Origin: Rhodospirillaceae bacterium
GTDB taxonomy: Bacteria; Pseudomonadota; Alphaproteobacteria; UBA6615
NCBI GenBank assembly: GCA_018702955.1
Contig: JABJEK010000078.1
Coordinates: 1 to 64,000 of the forward strand
Direction of reading: 5' to 3'
Length of the DNA stretch: 64,000 nucleotides
This document shows positions 63,267-64,000 of this stretch, one piece after another; positions within the stretch are counted from its first letter, which is position 1; each line of letters starts with the position of its first letter. The notes beneath the pieces are model-generated. The model was not told where the DNA came from. It was given only the letters and a program-made list of their open reading frames with translations, and made no database searches. Position numbers and translations under genes: made by a program.

Positions 63267-64000
63267 TCAGGTGCCGGTTTCGTCTTCGAGAGCCTCTTCA
63301 TGATCTGCCGAGACCTCATTGCCCGATTTTTCCTCGATGTGGGGTTCGTCTTCGATCTTGAGGGGCTCGTCCAGCTCGGTCGTGGCTTCGTCCTGGCCGG
63401 TCATTGAATCGAACGGCAGCTCATCAGATTGAGCCGAGGACGCGTAAATGCTGACCGCGGGGCGGGAATCGATCAATCCGGCAGACTTGAGTTCCTGAAT
63501 TCCCGGTAGGTCTTTCACGCTCTCGAGCCCGAAATGGGACAGGAAGGTTTCGGTTGTCCCCCATGTCAGCGGGCGGCCAGGCGCGTTGCGACGGCGGCCG
63601 GGTTTGATCCAGTTGGCCTCGAACAGCGCATCCATGGTGCCCTTGCTCAGGCTGACACCACGAATCTCCTCGATTTCCGGACGCGTTACCGGCTGGTGAT
63701 AGGCGATCACGGCGAGGGTCTCGTGTGCGGCGCGGGACAGACGGCGCTGGGACTGGCGTTCGATCTTGAGCTTATCGGCCAGATCCGGCGCGGTGCGAAG
63801 CACCCATTTGCCCGCAACACTGATCAGGTTGACACCCCGCCCAGCATAGAGCCGGCGCAGTTCGTCGAGAAGAGCGGGAATGTCCGTGCCCTTCGGCAAC
63901 TGGGCCGCAATTGACGCCTCGTCGAGCGGTTCGACCGCCGCGAAGAGAACCGCTTCGGCCAGACGCAGCTGCTCGGTGTGTTCGTCCGGTTCCAGTTCAG
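63267..64000 (-). CDS. scpB: Segregation and condensation protein B (5' end cut by window edge)
   Basis: ScpB is the kleisin-associated partner of SMC in chromosome condensation. The frame is open to base 64000, so the start codon is outside the window; a TTG at 63899 is internal. Winged-helix elements are visible: EHTEQLRLAEAVLFAAVEPLDEASIAAQLP, RLSRAAHETLAVIAYHQPVTRPEIEEIRGVSLSKGTMDAL and TTETFLSHFGLESVKDLPGIQELKSAGLID. The C-terminal tail of about 60 residues is very acidic. It lies upstream of tat genes, as is common in alphaproteobacteria. Confidence 0.93.
   Translation of the reverse strand, partial: ELEPDEHTEQLRLAEAVLFAAVEPLDEASIAAQLPKGTDIPALLDELRRLYAGRGVNLISVAGKWVLRTAPDLADKLKIERQSQRRLSRAAHETLAVIAYHQPVTRPEIEEIRGVSLSKGTMDALFEANWIKPGRRRNAPGRPLTWGTTETFLSHFGLESVKDLPGIQELKSAGLIDSRPAVSIYASSAQSDELPFDSMTGQDEATTELDEPLKIEDEPHIEEKSGNEVSADHEEALEDETGT

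Overview
The window is a GC-rich (about 60% by eye), gene-dense chromosomal segment of an alphaproteobacterium. Several blocks are characteristic of that class and look most like Rhodospirillales-type genomes: recG next to sdhE-mfd, psd overlapping pssA, yajC-secD-secF followed by an Mth938/NDUFAF3-like gene, serS-surE-pcm-nlpD running with tatABC, scpB upstream of tat, and a folate-dependent TrmFO. The order assignment is inference from gene order and protein style; no 16S gene is present. Both ends are cut inside genes: recQ at base 1 and scpB at base 64000.

Layout. 1-9.1 kb: recQ (partial), a secreted RCC1-repeat protein, an alpha/beta hydrolase paired with a two-domain VOC protein, a frameshifted AsmA-like protein, a YciI protein, a Bax-type glucosaminidase, and an arsenic pair (acr3, arsC). 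9.1-19.1 kb: NIPSNAP and DsbA-type proteins, mfd-sdhE facing recG, a DUF502 membrane protein and psd-pssA. 19.2-28.5 kb: two tandem tRNA-Leu genes, a universal stress protein, hydrolase, racemase-like and hexapeptide acyltransferase genes, DUF4126, VanZ, an MFS transporter and an RhlE-type helicase. 28.8-32.0 kb: a translationally coupled three-gene operon (beta-hydroxyacid dehydrogenase, APH-type kinase, divergent enolase). 32-43 kb: tRNA-Lys, cyclophilin, coaD-gyrA, an SPFH/NfeD membrane operon, ssb, an ACMSD-type amidohydrolase and uvrA. 43-52 kb: two DUF1330 paralogues separated and flanked by palindromic repeats, an LLM flavin enzyme, trmFO, a methyltransferase, two tandem VOC proteins, and an IclR regulator divergent from a cupin gene over a perfect 19-bp palindrome. 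After these come a phytoene-synthase-like protein and a 31-residue membrane peptide with a urate-oxidase-N-like membrane protein. 52-64 kb: the Mth938-secF-secD-yajC block, a DUF815 ATPase, nlpD-pcm-surE-serS, tatC-tatB-tatA, an iron-type ABC ATPase and scpB.

Functional themes. Genome maintenance is strongly represented (recQ, mfd, recG, gyrA, ssb, uvrA, scpB), as are envelope and protein export (secDF-yajC, tatABC, NlpD, Bax, psd/pssA). Two linked genes resemble bacterial relatives of mitochondrial complex I assembly factors (NDUFAF3 and NDUFAF6). The best candidate for undescribed biochemistry is the 28.8-32.0 kb operon. Its enolase keeps the metal ligands and both catalytic lysines but has lost the active-site histidine, and it is coupled to a kinase and a dehydrogenase, which suggests an enolase-type dehydration of a different phosphorylated hydroxy acid. 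No phage, insertion sequence, CRISPR array or rRNA operon was seen.
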